Positions 15,201 to 25,280 of a stretch of DNA of 28,309 nt are shown piece by piece. The position numbers were made by a program, and so were the translations under genes. Positions within the stretch are counted from its first letter, which is position 1. Each line of letters starts with the position of its first letter. The notes under the pieces were generated by a model, which saw only the letters and a list, made by a program, of their open reading frames with translations, did no database searches and was not told where the DNA came from. This DNA is from Zygnema circumcarinatum (taxonomy: Eukaryota > Streptophyta > Zygnematophyceae > Zygnematales > Zygnemataceae), in NCBI GenBank assembly GCA_037447605.1, contig CM074818.1, positions 2,465,883-2,494,191 on the forward strand, written 5' to 3'.

Positions 15201-15380
15201 CCGCACGTCTGCCCACGTCCGCGCCTCGCGCTTCTGCAGCGTCCCTGCTCCAGCAGAGCGCAGCCCGACAGCGCTCCCCTTAAGGGCCGCTCTGCAGGGT
15301 CTGCCGCCGCTTGCTGCAGGCTCCAGCCGCAGGGCGGCGCTGGAGGCCACCAGCTCCGCCACGTGGCATGCGGTGCTCAT
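12257..15380 (-). CDS. rpl1: Bacterial-type ribosomal protein L1 (uL1), organellar, probably plastid
   Basis: Seven exons on the minus strand: 15380-15048, 14514-14335, 14034-13980, 13650-13523, 13374-13291, 13092-12967, 12394-12257. Total 1044 nt, 347 aa, all phases matching. uL1 binds 23S rRNA at the L1 stalk and helps release tRNA from the E site. After about 110 residues of N-terminal extension the L1 core follows: [81 protein letters not shown] (the L1 signature), [24 protein letters not shown] near the end. E. coli L1 has 234 residues, so the extra length is transit peptide plus linker. No signal-peptide-like hydrophobic helix is seen at the N-terminus, which favours direct import into a primary plastid; mitochondrial targeting is not excluded. 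The 13522 donor is GCAAGC, a GC-AG intron. The end of exon 1 (TGG then GTGCGT) is the least certain join. Confidence 0.9.
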
Positions 15381-15542
15381 GGTGGGGACGGCAGCGGAAG
15401 GCCGGGAGGGAGAGGGGGGAAGGGAAGGGGAAGGGGAAGGGTAAGGGGCTAGGCCAAAACCCCAGAACGGGAGCGATGGCAGGACAGGGTTCGGAGCGCG
15501 GCGCCTTATCTATCGCCTGCCAGGCGGCAGTCGGTCCAGGGC

Positions 15543-15571
15543 GGAGGGAGGGAGGGAGGGAGGGAGGGAGG
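15543..15571 (+). promoter_or_regulatory. (GGGA)n tract, predicted G-quadruplex
   Basis: Six or more consecutive GGG runs separated by single A residues on the plus strand, about 160-190 bp upstream of the L1 start codon. This meets the usual G3N1 pattern for an intramolecular quadruplex. Any effect on either promoter is inference. Confidence 0.5.
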
Positions 15572-15744
15572 CAGGCCCACGTCACCACCTCACAACGGGG
15601 CGGGCGGGCTGCCTGCCTGGCGGCCTCCCTCGTATCGGTATCGTAGCAGTACCGTATCGAAGATATTCTGTGAGTACCGCGACCCGGTCGGTCAACGGGA
15701 GCATTGAAGGGGCCGTTATCCGTACAGCGTAGGGGGAGGGCCGT

Positions 15745-15760
15745 TACTGTACGTACAGTA
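15745..15760. promoter_or_regulatory. 16-bp perfect palindrome TACTGTACGTACAGTA
   Basis: Perfect dyad with GTAC cores, 173 bp upstream of the sulfotransferase-like ATG. Related words (GTACAGTACAGTACGG) follow at about 15800-15816. It could be a dimeric-protein site. GTAC is the core of the copper-response element known from Chlamydomonas, but that core is too short to assign a regulator. Confidence 0.3.
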
Positions 15761-15932
15761 TGGCGGGTGGGCGGGCCCCGCCGGTTTAAAGCGCGCTCGG
15801 TACAGTACAGTACGGTAGGTGCTTTTTGAGGGGCAGGAGGCCGCGGTCAACAAGCGGAGCAAGCAAAGCAGCAGAGCGTGGCTTGAGGCGGGCGAGGGAG
15901 GGAGGCACGGAGGGAGGACGAGGAGACCCGCC

Positions 15933-18900
15933 ATGGCGGACGCGGAGCCGCTGTCGTCCCCACTGCCGGCCAGTCAGCAGCGGGCGCGCGCCGGGCGGCG
16001 GCTATGGCCGGTGGCGGGCACGGGCGTGTCGCCGCTGCTGCTGCTACCGCTTGTAGCGTCGCTGCTGCTCCTGTTCGCGCTCCCGCTGCACCGCCTCCTC
16101 CTGCTCGGCCCCTCCTCCGACTCGCCCGGCGGCGCGCTGCTCGCTTCCTGCGCGGGAGACGCCGCGCCCTCTAACGCGCAGCTGCAGCGGGCCGGCGCGC
16201 TTCCCACGCTCCTCTTCCTGGCAGCGCCGGAAGGTGGAGGCCACGACTTCTTTGAGCGCTTCTTCAGGTGCCGCCCCTCGGAGCTCACCTCTCTGCGGGC
16301 GGGCCACTTGCTGGAAAGTGAATGCAGCAGCTGCGCTCCTTTCGGTCCTTGCTGCTGCTGCTGCTGCTGCTGTGGAGCCGACCCCTGGGCCTGTGTGTGG
16401 CGCTACGCAGCTACCTCCCTGTCAACGTGACGGCGGAGCTGTTCGAGCCCGAGCTGCACCTCACCGCAGACGACGCGCAGAAGGTTGCGCCCGAGCAGTG
16501 CCCGCGGATGCCGTATGCGCGCCACATGCAGGACTTTGGCGCGCAAATTGCCGCGCGCTTGGCCAAGGTTCCGCAGGTACTTGCATTACTTTTGACGTTT
16601 TGCTGACGGTGCTTACTCCAAGTTTTAGCACTTGCGAATGTCTTGGGTTCCTTCGCCCTGCTTCCCCATTTTTTTCCTCTCAAGTATAGCTTTCTCGATA
16701 ACTGGAGAGCACGGTACGAAGCTTTAGCAAGGTGGTAGGAAGAAATGCGTTGAAAAATCAGGAGCTGGCAAAGCAGTGAGCAGCTGCCAGCAGTCGGCAA
16801 TCTGTGACTACTGCAACCCAGCGCCAGCACCACCAGCCACCCAGCGTCACCACCTCACCTCGATTTTCCTTTGAGCCGGCGTGGCAGCTCCGCAGCTGCA
16901 CTTCCTTGTTTAATGAACGCTTAGCTGATACCACCGCCAGTTGCAGCTGTGTTTAGGGACGAGCGTGCCCTCCAGCCGATGTACTCGCTATTTGCAGGGG
17001 CTTTAGAATGGAAAATGTGTTCCATTTGTGGCATGGGTGCTGGCCCTCTGTGTCAGAGACCGCAATCAGAATGCTACATTGTTGGCACGTCGGTTAGGAA
17101 GATACACAGGAGGCTTGAAGTATACGAATCGATGTCATAACTTGAAAGAGGCTTTCCTCATAGATTGAATCGAAGTCTAGGACATTCCATACACTGAGAT
17201 CCACCACCATTTCTTATTTGCATCGCACAACGGTCGTGGGACCTGAGGGCTCGTCGCATAGGTGGCCTTGCCAAATCTCGGCTGGGTACAACCTTTGGGA
17301 TAATTGCGCAATGACGCTCGTATCTGAGTGTTGAATTTTCTCACCGACCTTTGAACCTGCATTCACTCGTAGAGTTCACCCTTCATTCCCTTTCTGCATC
17401 TTAGATAATTTTCTGTATGATCATGCTTTTCTAGTAATCACTGGCAGTATCGTTTGGAAGCGTACTTTAATCGGCAAGAATGCTATCCTATTGTAGGCCA
17501 AAAATGTTCCAGAAACTTCCTGTGCTGCGTTGAGCTTTCGGTTGGTGAGCTGTGCATGGGATTCAGAATGTTGCTGATGATCTACTGCATTCCTACAAAC
17601 CCTAAAACCACGTGAGTGGGACGGTTGCCATCCCGGGCAGGGCGGGGTGTACCTGCGAGCGCGCGACCCTTTCCCTATGGGACGCGTGCGCACGCCATTG
17701 GCCCGCCCCGACCTGCAGAGTCTCGCGCTCTTTGACGGAGTCCAGTACCGCTTGAAGGTGATGTTTCTCGAATGGCCCTGCACCTCTGCCGTCATGTTGA
17801 GGGATATAGGGCCTTGTACGGAGTGGAGGGGGGAGTTGTGGCAGTCGAGGCTTTAGCAGAGATGAGATTACAAGTGAGCAAGGGAGGTGGAAGGGGGAGA
17901 TGGGAGGAGGTGGGAATGCTTAGCGGAGAGAGAGTGGAGAGAGAGTGGAAAGCAGGGAGGAGGGAGTAAGGAGAAAAGTTTGGGGGGGGGGGGGGGAAGG
18001 TTGTAGCGCCGCGCACATGGGAGGATAGGTAGGAACGGGCTTTGGGGAAAGGGATGGAGGAGGAGATACGTACTGTTATTGAGTCTTTGTCATACTGTCG
18101 AATTCGAAGTCCCAAAGTGGTGAGTGACTGCAACTGAAGAAATAATGGGGTCGGAAGGGTACGCACAGTATCCAATAATTCTCTACGTATACAGTGCTGT
18201 TTGTCGTAGATATCGGCTTACCGATGTTTTTGCTTAGTCTTCTGCTGGGGTGAGATGTCCGTCTGCAGGCGCCTGGATTGGTCGCCATACGAAGGGTGGA
18301 GCCCAACAGGGGCAGCTGAGTGCTGGCGCAGGTCATTTCCATTGTCCGCAATTTGACGGAGGTAGTTGCCTGGTCCGTTTCACGGAATTTCCACTCCAAC
18401 GACATGGGCCTTCAGGTGAGCGGAGGTGGGGGGAGGAGTGCGAGTAGGAGGTGCACAATTCAGCATAAAAGGAAAGTTCGGGATATCTCACTATGGGAGC
18501 AGGGGGCAGCTTGACGACCGCTTGTCTCTGATCATGTGTAGCTTGGGGCTCTGCAGGTGCGTCTAATAGAAGATAGTATGGTTTACTTAGACGCACAGCT
18601 GCGGGTTCTACCGTGCTCCATGTACGCCATTGTCAGCCTCAGCCATGCCCTAAAAAACCCTCAGGTGCAGCCCCATAATCTTTCCCCGGCTTTTTACAAA
18701 CCTTGGGAGGTAGTCAGTTTTTTTAAGCATTCCTTCCTGAATGTAACTTCGGGAAGTGTCTGCCCTACAGGGTGAGTGACATCGATAAGCTCACAGAAGC
18801 TTGAGTCACACGATAACTTGGACTTGCGAACACCATTGCAACTATTGACATTCGCTCATTGTGCTTGAATTCTAAACTACAGTAGTTCACCTCATACTGC

Positions 18901-19246
18901 TTGATGCTGAAGGCGATTTAAGAACCCATTAACTTTAGTCCCAGTATTATTTTCTCAATCTAATCGAAATCCCATGGGTTGTCTGATGTTCTGGCGAATG
19001 CAGACGATGGCTGAGCCCTTTGCAGAGTTTTTGGATCTGCCACATGTGGACGGTGAGAGCGTGCTGAGAGCGCTGCGGGCGGCGAGAAGCTCCTGGTTGG
19101 CGCCGCCCCTCGAGCAGGCGGCCGTCCTGCAGGGGCAGCCCGTGCAGAAGTTCTTCGACCTGCGGAGCCCCATGTGGCCGCTCCTCTCCGCAGCGCGCCA
19201 CGCGCCCTTCTTCTCGCCCGCGGAGCCGTGGCACTGGCCCGCCTGA
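15933..19246 (+). CDS. Sulfotransferase-like single-pass membrane protein (tentative)
   Basis: Six exons: 15933-16267, 16411-16576, 17641-17757, 18332-18415, 18557-18664, 19004-19246. Total 1053 nt, 350 aa, GT-AG joins all in phase. Residues ~33-58 form one Leu-rich transmembrane helix after a short basic tail, the type II layout of Golgi enzymes. The lumenal part has the order of a PAPS sulfotransferase fold: a beta strand with loop TLLFLAAPEGGGHDFFERF (where the 5'-phosphosulfate loop would be), VISIVRNLTEVVAWSVSRNF (207-226; Arg212 resembles the 3'-phosphate-binding arginine), AQLRVLP, then HALKNPQTMAEPFAEFLDLP (comparable to the usual EDL...P...L..FLGLP end). NVT and NLT are possible N-glycosylation sites. 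The first loop lacks the common PRSGT pattern, so activity and substrate are uncertain; a catalytically dead or very divergent member is possible. The gene is probably real because six exons join without frame error. Confidence 0.6.
16352..16372 (+). repeat. (CTG)7 trinucleotide run in intron 1
   Basis: Seven CTG units within intron 1 (16268-16410) of the sulfotransferase-like gene, about 40 nt before the acceptor. Read in the alternative frame it would encode Leu and looks like a signal peptide from the ATG at 16322. An alternative first exon starting there would join the same exon-2 frame. Confidence 0.9.
17982..17996 (+). repeat. Poly(G)15 run in an intron
   Basis: Fifteen consecutive G residues inside intron 3 (17758-18331) of the sulfotransferase-like gene, within purine-rich sequence (about 17870-18000). 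The exact length is prone to sequencing error. Confidence 0.9.
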
Positions 19247-19769
19247 CCGCAGGGTAACGGGGAAGACCCCGCCAGTGACCGCTGGCGGCTCCCGCCGACA
19301 TGTGTGCTGCCTGGCTGGCTCAGGAGGTCTCACTTGCTCAAGGAGAGGCCGACCTCAGGGTGCTTTTGACACTTGCCCGGCTAACCTGCTCCGCATGAGC
19401 GGGTTATCCTGTTCCATAATCATCTGTAACACCAGTGAAAATGTAGTTATCTAAAAAAAGGAACATGTTTCTCTACTTTTGTAGATTTTGGGATGTTTCC
19501 AAGTTCTTGCTTGATATGCTTTCATGTGCTGAGCTCAGCTTCTTAATGTGTGGCTGCTTTTCGGATGACATCCGAAACGGCAAGACGAATGGACAATACT
19601 CTCTCACATAATGGCCTTCGTAAAGAGCATTCTCATTTGAATCAGAAATGTACAATCTAAATCCAAACACCCTGGTCCAAAAACCATCATCAACTTTGAA
19701 CTTCAACCCAAAACCAATATATATGTACACTAAAACTAACATTTCTGAACAGTTATCACGGCAAAACAA
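19247..19769. other. 3' flank with AT-rich island, no gene assigned
   Basis: Follows the sulfotransferase-like stop. From about 19430 the composition turns AT-rich compared with the GC-rich genes on either side. The minus strand carries a 101-codon open frame (19778-19473) with aromatic-rich wording such as GFWTRVFGFRLYISDSNENA. It has no family that I recognise and no clear splice partners. It may be a remnant belonging to the repeat module that follows. Confidence 0.35.
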
Positions 19770-20000
19770 GTTGACCATCTGGTCGAGGCTTCATGGCTAA
19801 CCGTTCGCACGAGGCGGTGACTGACTAAAGCCAGCCAAGACAGAAAAAAAGGCCTCGACCATATAGTTAACCATCTGGTCGAAGCTCGGTGACTAGCCAT
19901 TTGCACGATAAAAAACCTCGACCATATAGTTAACTATCGGGTCGAGGCTTTGTGGCTAACCATTTGCACGAGACAGTGACTGACTAAAGGCAGCCAACGC
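19770..20000 (+). repeat. Palindromic dispersed repeat module, left copy (three partial units)
   Basis: Three related units, at 19770, 19866 and 19926, share the pattern GTTAACCATCTGGTCGAGGC, then GTGGCTAACCATTTGCACGA, then (in units 1 and 3) GCGGTGACTGACTAAA. Units 2 and 3 are preceded by CCTCGACCATAT, so each can fold into a hairpin around the central TTAA. The same family appears in reverse orientation at 24873-25070. No ORF or terminal target duplication seen. Confidence 0.8.
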
Positions 20001-20078
20001 GCAGAAAAGGCAAGCGGCAGCGGCAGCATGAAGCAGCGGGCTGGACCGCATCGTGGGGGTGGCCTTTGGCCTTTAGAG

Positions 20079-20258
20079 CTGCAACCCGGTTTTGGTCTGC
20101 AACCCGGTTTTGGTCTGCAACCCGGTTTTGGTCTGCAACCCGGTTTTGGTCTGCAACCCGGTTTTGGTCTGCAACCCGGTTTTGGTCTGCAACCCGGTTT
20201 TGGTCTGCAACCCGGTTTTGGGCTGCAACCCGGTTTTGGTCTGCAACCCGGTTTTGGT
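20079..20258 (+). repeat. 18-bp minisatellite, 10 copies, upstream of OLA1
   Basis: Ten head-to-tail copies of CTGCAACCCGGTTTTGGT, identical apart from one GGGCTG variant near 20221. The array ends 153 bp before the OLA1 ATG. The unit includes the partial dyad AACCCGGTT. Open frames in three plus frames and on the minus strand (TKTGLQ) are repeat artefacts. Confidence 0.97.
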
Positions 20259-20411
20259 CTGCGTAGCCGCCGACATTCGGGCTTTTAGGGCGCAGGGCCG
20301 GGCAGGGCAAGGCAGCGAGCGCTGGGACTGAACCCGGGCGGGCCGCGGCAGTGCTGCTGCGCTTGCAGGGACGAGGGACGAGAGGAGAGCAAGAGGAGAG
20401 GCGGCGGCATC

Positions 20412-23400
20412 ATGCCGCCCAAGGCCAAGAAGGAGGCTCCGGTGGAGCGCCCAATTCTTGGGCGCTTCTCTTCGCACCTCAAAATCGGAATCGTGAGCCC
20501 GAGCTCTCTCCCTTTTGCTTGTGGAGTTTCGTGTCGCTTGTGCCGTCGCGATGAAGCCTCTGTGAAGGGCAGAGCTGAATGTTTGGGAGGTTCGACTTCG
20601 GAAACATGATGTGCAGGTCGGGCTTCCCAATGTGGGAAAGTCAACTTTGTTCAACACCCTCACCAAGCTCTCCATCCCTGCGGAGAACTTTCCCTTCTGT
20701 ACCATTAATCCTAACGAGGCCCGCGTCAACATTCCGGACGAGCGGTTTGAGTGGCTTTGCCAACTGTTTAAACCAAAGAGCGAGGCAGGTCTCTGTGCTT
20801 TCTCCGTGAGAATTGTCGCTTTGGAGTGATATTGGGTGACGATAACTACTATACGCTAGTAGCTAGCAAGTGATCGAACTTGTCTGTGAGCTGTGTGGTG
20901 TGGCCCTTCGGATCAGAGCCGCTATGCAAAATTGAGTTCGGAGAATTTTTCGATGGGTTTGTTTTGGGCGGTCCAGGTTTCAGCGTTTTTGGAAATCCAT
21001 GACATAGCTGGGCTGGTGCGAGGGGCGAATCAAGGAGAAGGGTTGGGAAATGCTTTTTTGTCTCATATTAGAGCAGTGGACGGCATCTTTCATGTCTCCC
21101 GTATGGCACTTACCCTGTCGTACTTTGACCACTAAGTTCCTGCATTTAAGCATGTTACCGGCATCGTGGAGTGTGTTCTAGTGTGCTAGTCTAGACGATT
21201 AGTTACATTTTGCAGAGATATTTTGCTGGTAATGGCCCGAATCAAGTGTCAAATTTCTGTATTGTCGTCGGCCGGCCTAATTGAGAGCTGGGGTAACTGA
21301 ATGGATGAGGGACATTAGGTGCTTTTGAGGACGGTGACATCGTGCACGTCGAGGACACGGTGGACCCTATTCGTGACCTTGAAATCATCCACAACGAGTT
21401 GAGGCTGAAGGTACACGAGCCCCGTCCCCCTCTTTCCGCATCGCCAGTTGGGCGCGCATGGAATGACCTTTAATGTATTTTGGATAACTTAGCCTCGCAG
21501 AACTGTCGCTTGAGGCTTATTGTTGGAGGAACACGGTAGTGCAGGATATTGAATTCATGACGGCGAGAAGGGAGGACCTTGAAAAGCAGCTGAAACGCAG
21601 CAACGACAAGCAGTTGAAACTCGATCATGAGCTCTGTGTTAAGGTGCCATTTTTTCTGCACCTCCGTTTCGCAATACTGTCTGCTGCATAGGTCATGTTT
21701 CTTATGCAGTGCTGAACAAGTTGGAGTGGACAGCGGCATTGCAGGTGCTGGAATGGCTGGAAGAGGGGCATGACGTCCGGCTCGGGGATTGGAAGGCTGG
21801 CGATACTGAAACGCTCAACTCTTTTCAGCTCCTAACTGCCAAGCCTGTTGTGTATCTGGTGAGTTTAAGAGCGCGATTCATAGTATCATGCTTAATGACT
21901 AGTCAACTTTTCAATATCCGGCAGCACATGTTGAACGAGAGATGGCCTGCGTTAGGGTTCTCCTAATTCTGCCAATATATGTACTGTGTCAGGTAAATTT
22001 GACCGAGAAGGATTACCAGCGGAAGAAGAACAAATGGTTGGCGAAAATTCATTCCTGGTATGTTCCTTCCCAGCGCTTAGGTGGCTACATGCTGGTGAAA
22101 TTGTTCTCACCCCGCAAAGTTCTGCAAGAGTCAATGGCGGCCAGTTGTGAAGCATAGCACATAATGGTTGCTTTCTACATTCGTGAGGCCGGGAGGTAGT
22201 TTGTTATATTGCTGCTATCAGGAAGTGTCTGGTTCGGACTTCTTTGAATCAAGTGAAACCCTAGTTTGGTGTCCCTTCCTCTCAAGTGAATCTATAAACT
22301 CGAATATTGGAAAAGGGCATAAAGCCGTCTCGATTGAAGGGATGACTCGTTGTACAGGGTACAGGAGCATGGCGGAGACGTGATCATCCCATTCAGTGGA
22401 GCTTTGGAGTCAAAGCTTGCGGATATGCCGGAGGATGAGGTCGCCAAATACTGCAAAGAGAATGAGATTGTCAGGTATTTATTTCTGCATTGCCATTCGT
22501 CTTGGCAATGTCCGCGCTTATTCCAGTCAGCTGGCTTATATGCTTGTAAGAAGAAAGTGCAGTGACATGGCCATACTCATGAAGAAATGTTTCGGTGAGG
22601 GAGGGATGGGGCGTGTTCAGTGCATTACCCAAAATCATTAAAACCGGCTTTTCAGCAATCCACTTGATATATTTCTTCACCGCCGGTCCAGATGAGGTTA
22701 GTTTTTTTGTGGCAGACCTTCAAGCCTTACTGAAATTTGTCATGCATTTCGATCAAATCGACCCTGCTAAGAGTTCCTCCACGGAATGCAACTTTGTTGC
22801 AAGATTACCGTTTCTACTTGACAACACTTCAGCTCCTTCTCTTGAGGAAACCAGCTGAAACTATCGTAAAGAGAGTGATCGGATAGCAAGTAATTTCTAA
22901 AGCCTGTTACTCTGCATGGTGATTTTTGTTTTTTATGAGGACTATCTAACTAGAGACCGGAAAGGGGAAGGGATGGGGAGAGGGTTGAGGGGCTGTCCCA
23001 CCTTAGTTCCAGTATCCAGGCCTGATTTCAGCATTTTTGTTTTTCAGTAGCGAGTGTCTGGTTGGTCGAATGGTCTGTTTCGTGCTTGCCAGAGTGGAGG
23101 GAGCTAATGGGTGGTCTTTGCATGGCCGGCGGTGGCAACATAGACCTCTAGGAGGGTAGGAGGGGGGAAGGGCGGCAAGCATGCCTTCAACTGATTGTCG
23201 CCCGCGCTTCTTCTCGAGAGGCTTCAGCGTCTTCTGCTGAAGCCCCTTGAACGTTGCGCAAGAGAATAGACATTCTTATAGTTTTTTAAAAAAATTTCAG
23301 TTGCTCTGATGATTGCTATTGACGCTTATTGTGAAATGCATTCACCAGCAGCATTACCTCCGAAGGGATCGAGAGGCTTGATCATGGAGCCCTGCCTGTC

Positions 23401-24529
23401 ATGCCTGACTCTCCTGCAATGTACTGATTTACTTTGCGTTCCTCGACGAGGTGTCATAGATGTCGGTGTCGAAAGAAGTTACTGGCGCCTTCTAAGGACA
23501 AGTAATTAGGAACTGACCTGTCTGTGACACTTTTGATTTTTAAATCGTCATAAGCAATTTTTCTTGAAAACCCTTAAACATTGCCCTGCTTGATGCTTGA
23601 AGCTATGATGGGTTTTTATGCCTTACTTGAAATCGGACGGAATAAAATTAGTTGTCGATGCATGGTATAGATGAGTTACTTCCACAAGCCACCTTACTGG
23701 TTTCTGCATCCTCTATATACTTTGTAAACAGAGATCTTGCGGCTTGAGATCTTGTTAGCATTCTTGTATCTTTAATACACAAGAATGCTAACAGGCCTTA
23801 CCACATGTTCTCGATCATCCTAGTATCGCGTCAGCATGTAAGCAGTAACAGAGTTGTTAGTGAACTTCCGTGACACTTGAAGGTTAAAGAAAATCCCTAA
23901 AAGTAGTGGAGGGAGGTATGGGTGGATTTGCAGGTGCGTTGCTGGCAGATCCGAAAACAGTCCAAGGCTCCGCAAGCGGCAGGCGCCATCCATTCTGATT
24001 TTGAACGAGGCTTCATTTGTGCTGAGGTGTGTTGAAACCCTCATGTTGCTGATTGGACAAAGGAATGGAGAGGCGCCCCCCCTAATATACTGTTGAGATG
24101 ATTCGACGATAGAGAAAACGTTTGTGAGACTGGGTTTTGCAGCTCGATGTTGCATAGTTCTGAGTGGCGCATGCTGCTGCAGGTAATGAAATTTGAAGAC
24201 CTAAAGGAGCTTGGGTCGGAAGCGGCTGTGAAGGTAAGCAGCTCTCACTGTTTGTTTTGATCGTCACTCACTGGCTTTATCGTGCTATGTTGAGCAGCAT
24301 TCCTTGCGGCTGCTTACGAAGAGAAGGTGATGAGTGTGGAGGCCATTTCACATGCTTGGCTTTGTGCTTTTTTTGTGACTGCGGGCCTGCGTTGACTTGA
24401 GTGCGTCTGGGGCCATGTGGAGCATTTCAGGCAGGTGGCAAATACAAGCAAGAGGGAAAAAATTATGTTGTGCAGGATGGCGACATCATTTTCTTCAAAT
24501 TCAACGTGTCCTCAGGTGGCAAAAAATGA
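20412..24529 (+). CDS. OLA1: Obg-like ATPase 1 / YchF-type P-loop NTPase
   Basis: Twelve exons: 20412-20492, 20617-20788, 20984-21100, 21319-21410, 21545-21643, 21745-21858, 21993-22057, 22358-22474, 22621-22696, 23934-24026, 24183-24233, 24431-24529. Total 1176 nt, 391 aa, as expected for plant YchF (about 394). YchF/OLA1 is a cytosolic TRAFAC ATPase that binds ribosomes and takes part in stress responses and translation control. Landmarks: G1 GLPNVGKST (29-37), switch region [16 protein letters not shown]3 DIAG (91-94), [11 protein letters not shown], coiled segment [19 protein letters not shown]4 variant NLTE (227-230) in place of NKxD (which explains ATP rather than GTP preference), and the C-terminal TGS domain from FFTAGPDE through [18 protein letters not shown] to [10 protein letters not shown]. 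All joins are GT-AG and in phase. Exon 3 uses the second of two nearby AGs (20983). Intron 9 is long (22697-23933). No key residue is missing. Confidence 0.95.
23753..23793. repeat. Perfect 15-bp hairpin inside OLA1 intron 9
   Basis: Arms TGTTAGCATTCTTGT (23753-23767) and its exact complement (23779-23793) enclose an 11-nt loop. It sits alone in a 1.2-kb intron with no other feature that I recognise. It is not terminator-like for Pol II. It could be a small MITE relic or a structured intronic RNA. Confidence 0.8.
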
Positions 24530-24725
24530 TGTATCCAAACTAACTTTTCAATCAAAATCCAATAATAATGTAACATATGAGTTTTTGGTGGCAATGCTTG
24601 GACGTTTGGTGAGTTTTGCATTCACTGTGTTGACTACACGACTGTTGTGATTATTCTGGGGTTTTCTGGGAATTTTCTGCAAGTTTTCTAGGGGTTTTCT
24701 GGTAGTTTAAAGGGTTGAAAGGGTT

Positions 24726-24872
24726 TTCACTAGCCACTTTAGTCATTAGTCGCTTGGCTTGGCCCGGACTCTTTAGGTAGCCACTATAGTCATTGGTCTC
24801 TTGGTTTGCCGCGGACCCTTTAGTCTTAAGTCGCGGCAAACCAAGCGACCAATAACTAAAGTGGCTAGTGAA
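24726..24872. repeat. Foldback element with a doubled left arm
   Basis: The unit TTCACTAGCCACTTTAGTCA then TTAGTCGCTTGG (24726-24768) recurs in the same orientation at about 24778-24814 and inverted at 24831-24872 (TCGCGGCAAACCAAGCGACC to GTGGCTAGTGAA). The near end of the inverted arm pairs closely with the second copy (TTGGTTTGCCGCG), the far end with the first. It lies about 200 bp after the OLA1 stop. Confidence 0.8.
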
Positions 24873-25070
24873 TAGAGAGTGCGGAGTCAGTCACGGCCTC
24901 GTGAAAATGGTTGGCCCCGACAACTCGACCAGATGGTTAACCACATGGTGGAGGCATTTTTTTACCTTGGTTGAATTTAGTCAGTCACCGCTTTGTGCAA
25001 GTGGTAAGCCGCAAAGCCTCGACCAGATGGTAAACCATATGGTCAGGGCTTTTTCTCTACCTTGGCTGAG
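24873..25070 (-). repeat. Palindromic dispersed repeat module, right copy (inverted)
   Basis: The reverse complement matches the 19770-20000 module: ACCATCTGGTCGAG, then GGCTTACCACTTGCAC, then GCGGTGACTGACTAAA. Each unit is centred on a palindrome (CTCGACCAGATGG TTAA CCACATGGTGGAG at about 24924-24953; a second at about 25017-25049). Together with the left copy it brackets OLA1 as an inverted pair about 5 kb apart. Confidence 0.75.
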
Positions 25071-25096
25071 TTTCAGGGTAAAAACAAATGATTACT

Positions 25097-25260
25097 GTTG
25101 AGCATCTGCCGCTGCCTACAACCGATGACTAATGACCAATAACTACCGTTGAGCATCTGCCGCTGCTCGCACCCGATGACTAATGACCAATAACTACAGT
25201 TGCCGCTGCTCGCAACCGATGACTAAGACCAACAACTACAGTTGAGCCACTGCCGCTGCT
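25097..25260 (+). repeat. 51-bp tandem repeat, about 3.5 copies
   Basis: Unit GTTGAGCATCTGCCGCTGCT followed by CGCAACCGATGACTAATGAC and CAATAACTAC. Copies begin at about 25097, 25148, 25199 (with a deletion of AGCATC) and 25240 (diverged). It joins the foldback elements to the purine-rich tract. No coding potential seen. Confidence 0.75.
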
Positions 25261-25280
25261 GGCAGCTGACGCCTAATGCT

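Larger units (their letters stand above)
15381..15932. promoter_or_regulatory. Divergent promoter region of L1 (-) and sulfotransferase-like gene (+)
   Basis: A 552-bp spacer separates two divergent start codons. It holds a GGGAA-rich run next to the L1 ATG (15417-15443), a G-tract cluster (15543-15571), repeated CGTATCGTA-like words (15630-15660) and GTACAGTAC words (15745-15760, 15800-15817). No TATA box is clear. Both 5' UTRs must lie here. Confidence 0.5.

Noticed and set aside
20028-20331. Open frames GFGLQP, RFWSAT, NPVLVC and TKTGLQ
   Set aside because: All are translations of the 10-copy 18-bp array upstream of OLA1, open in several frames at once.
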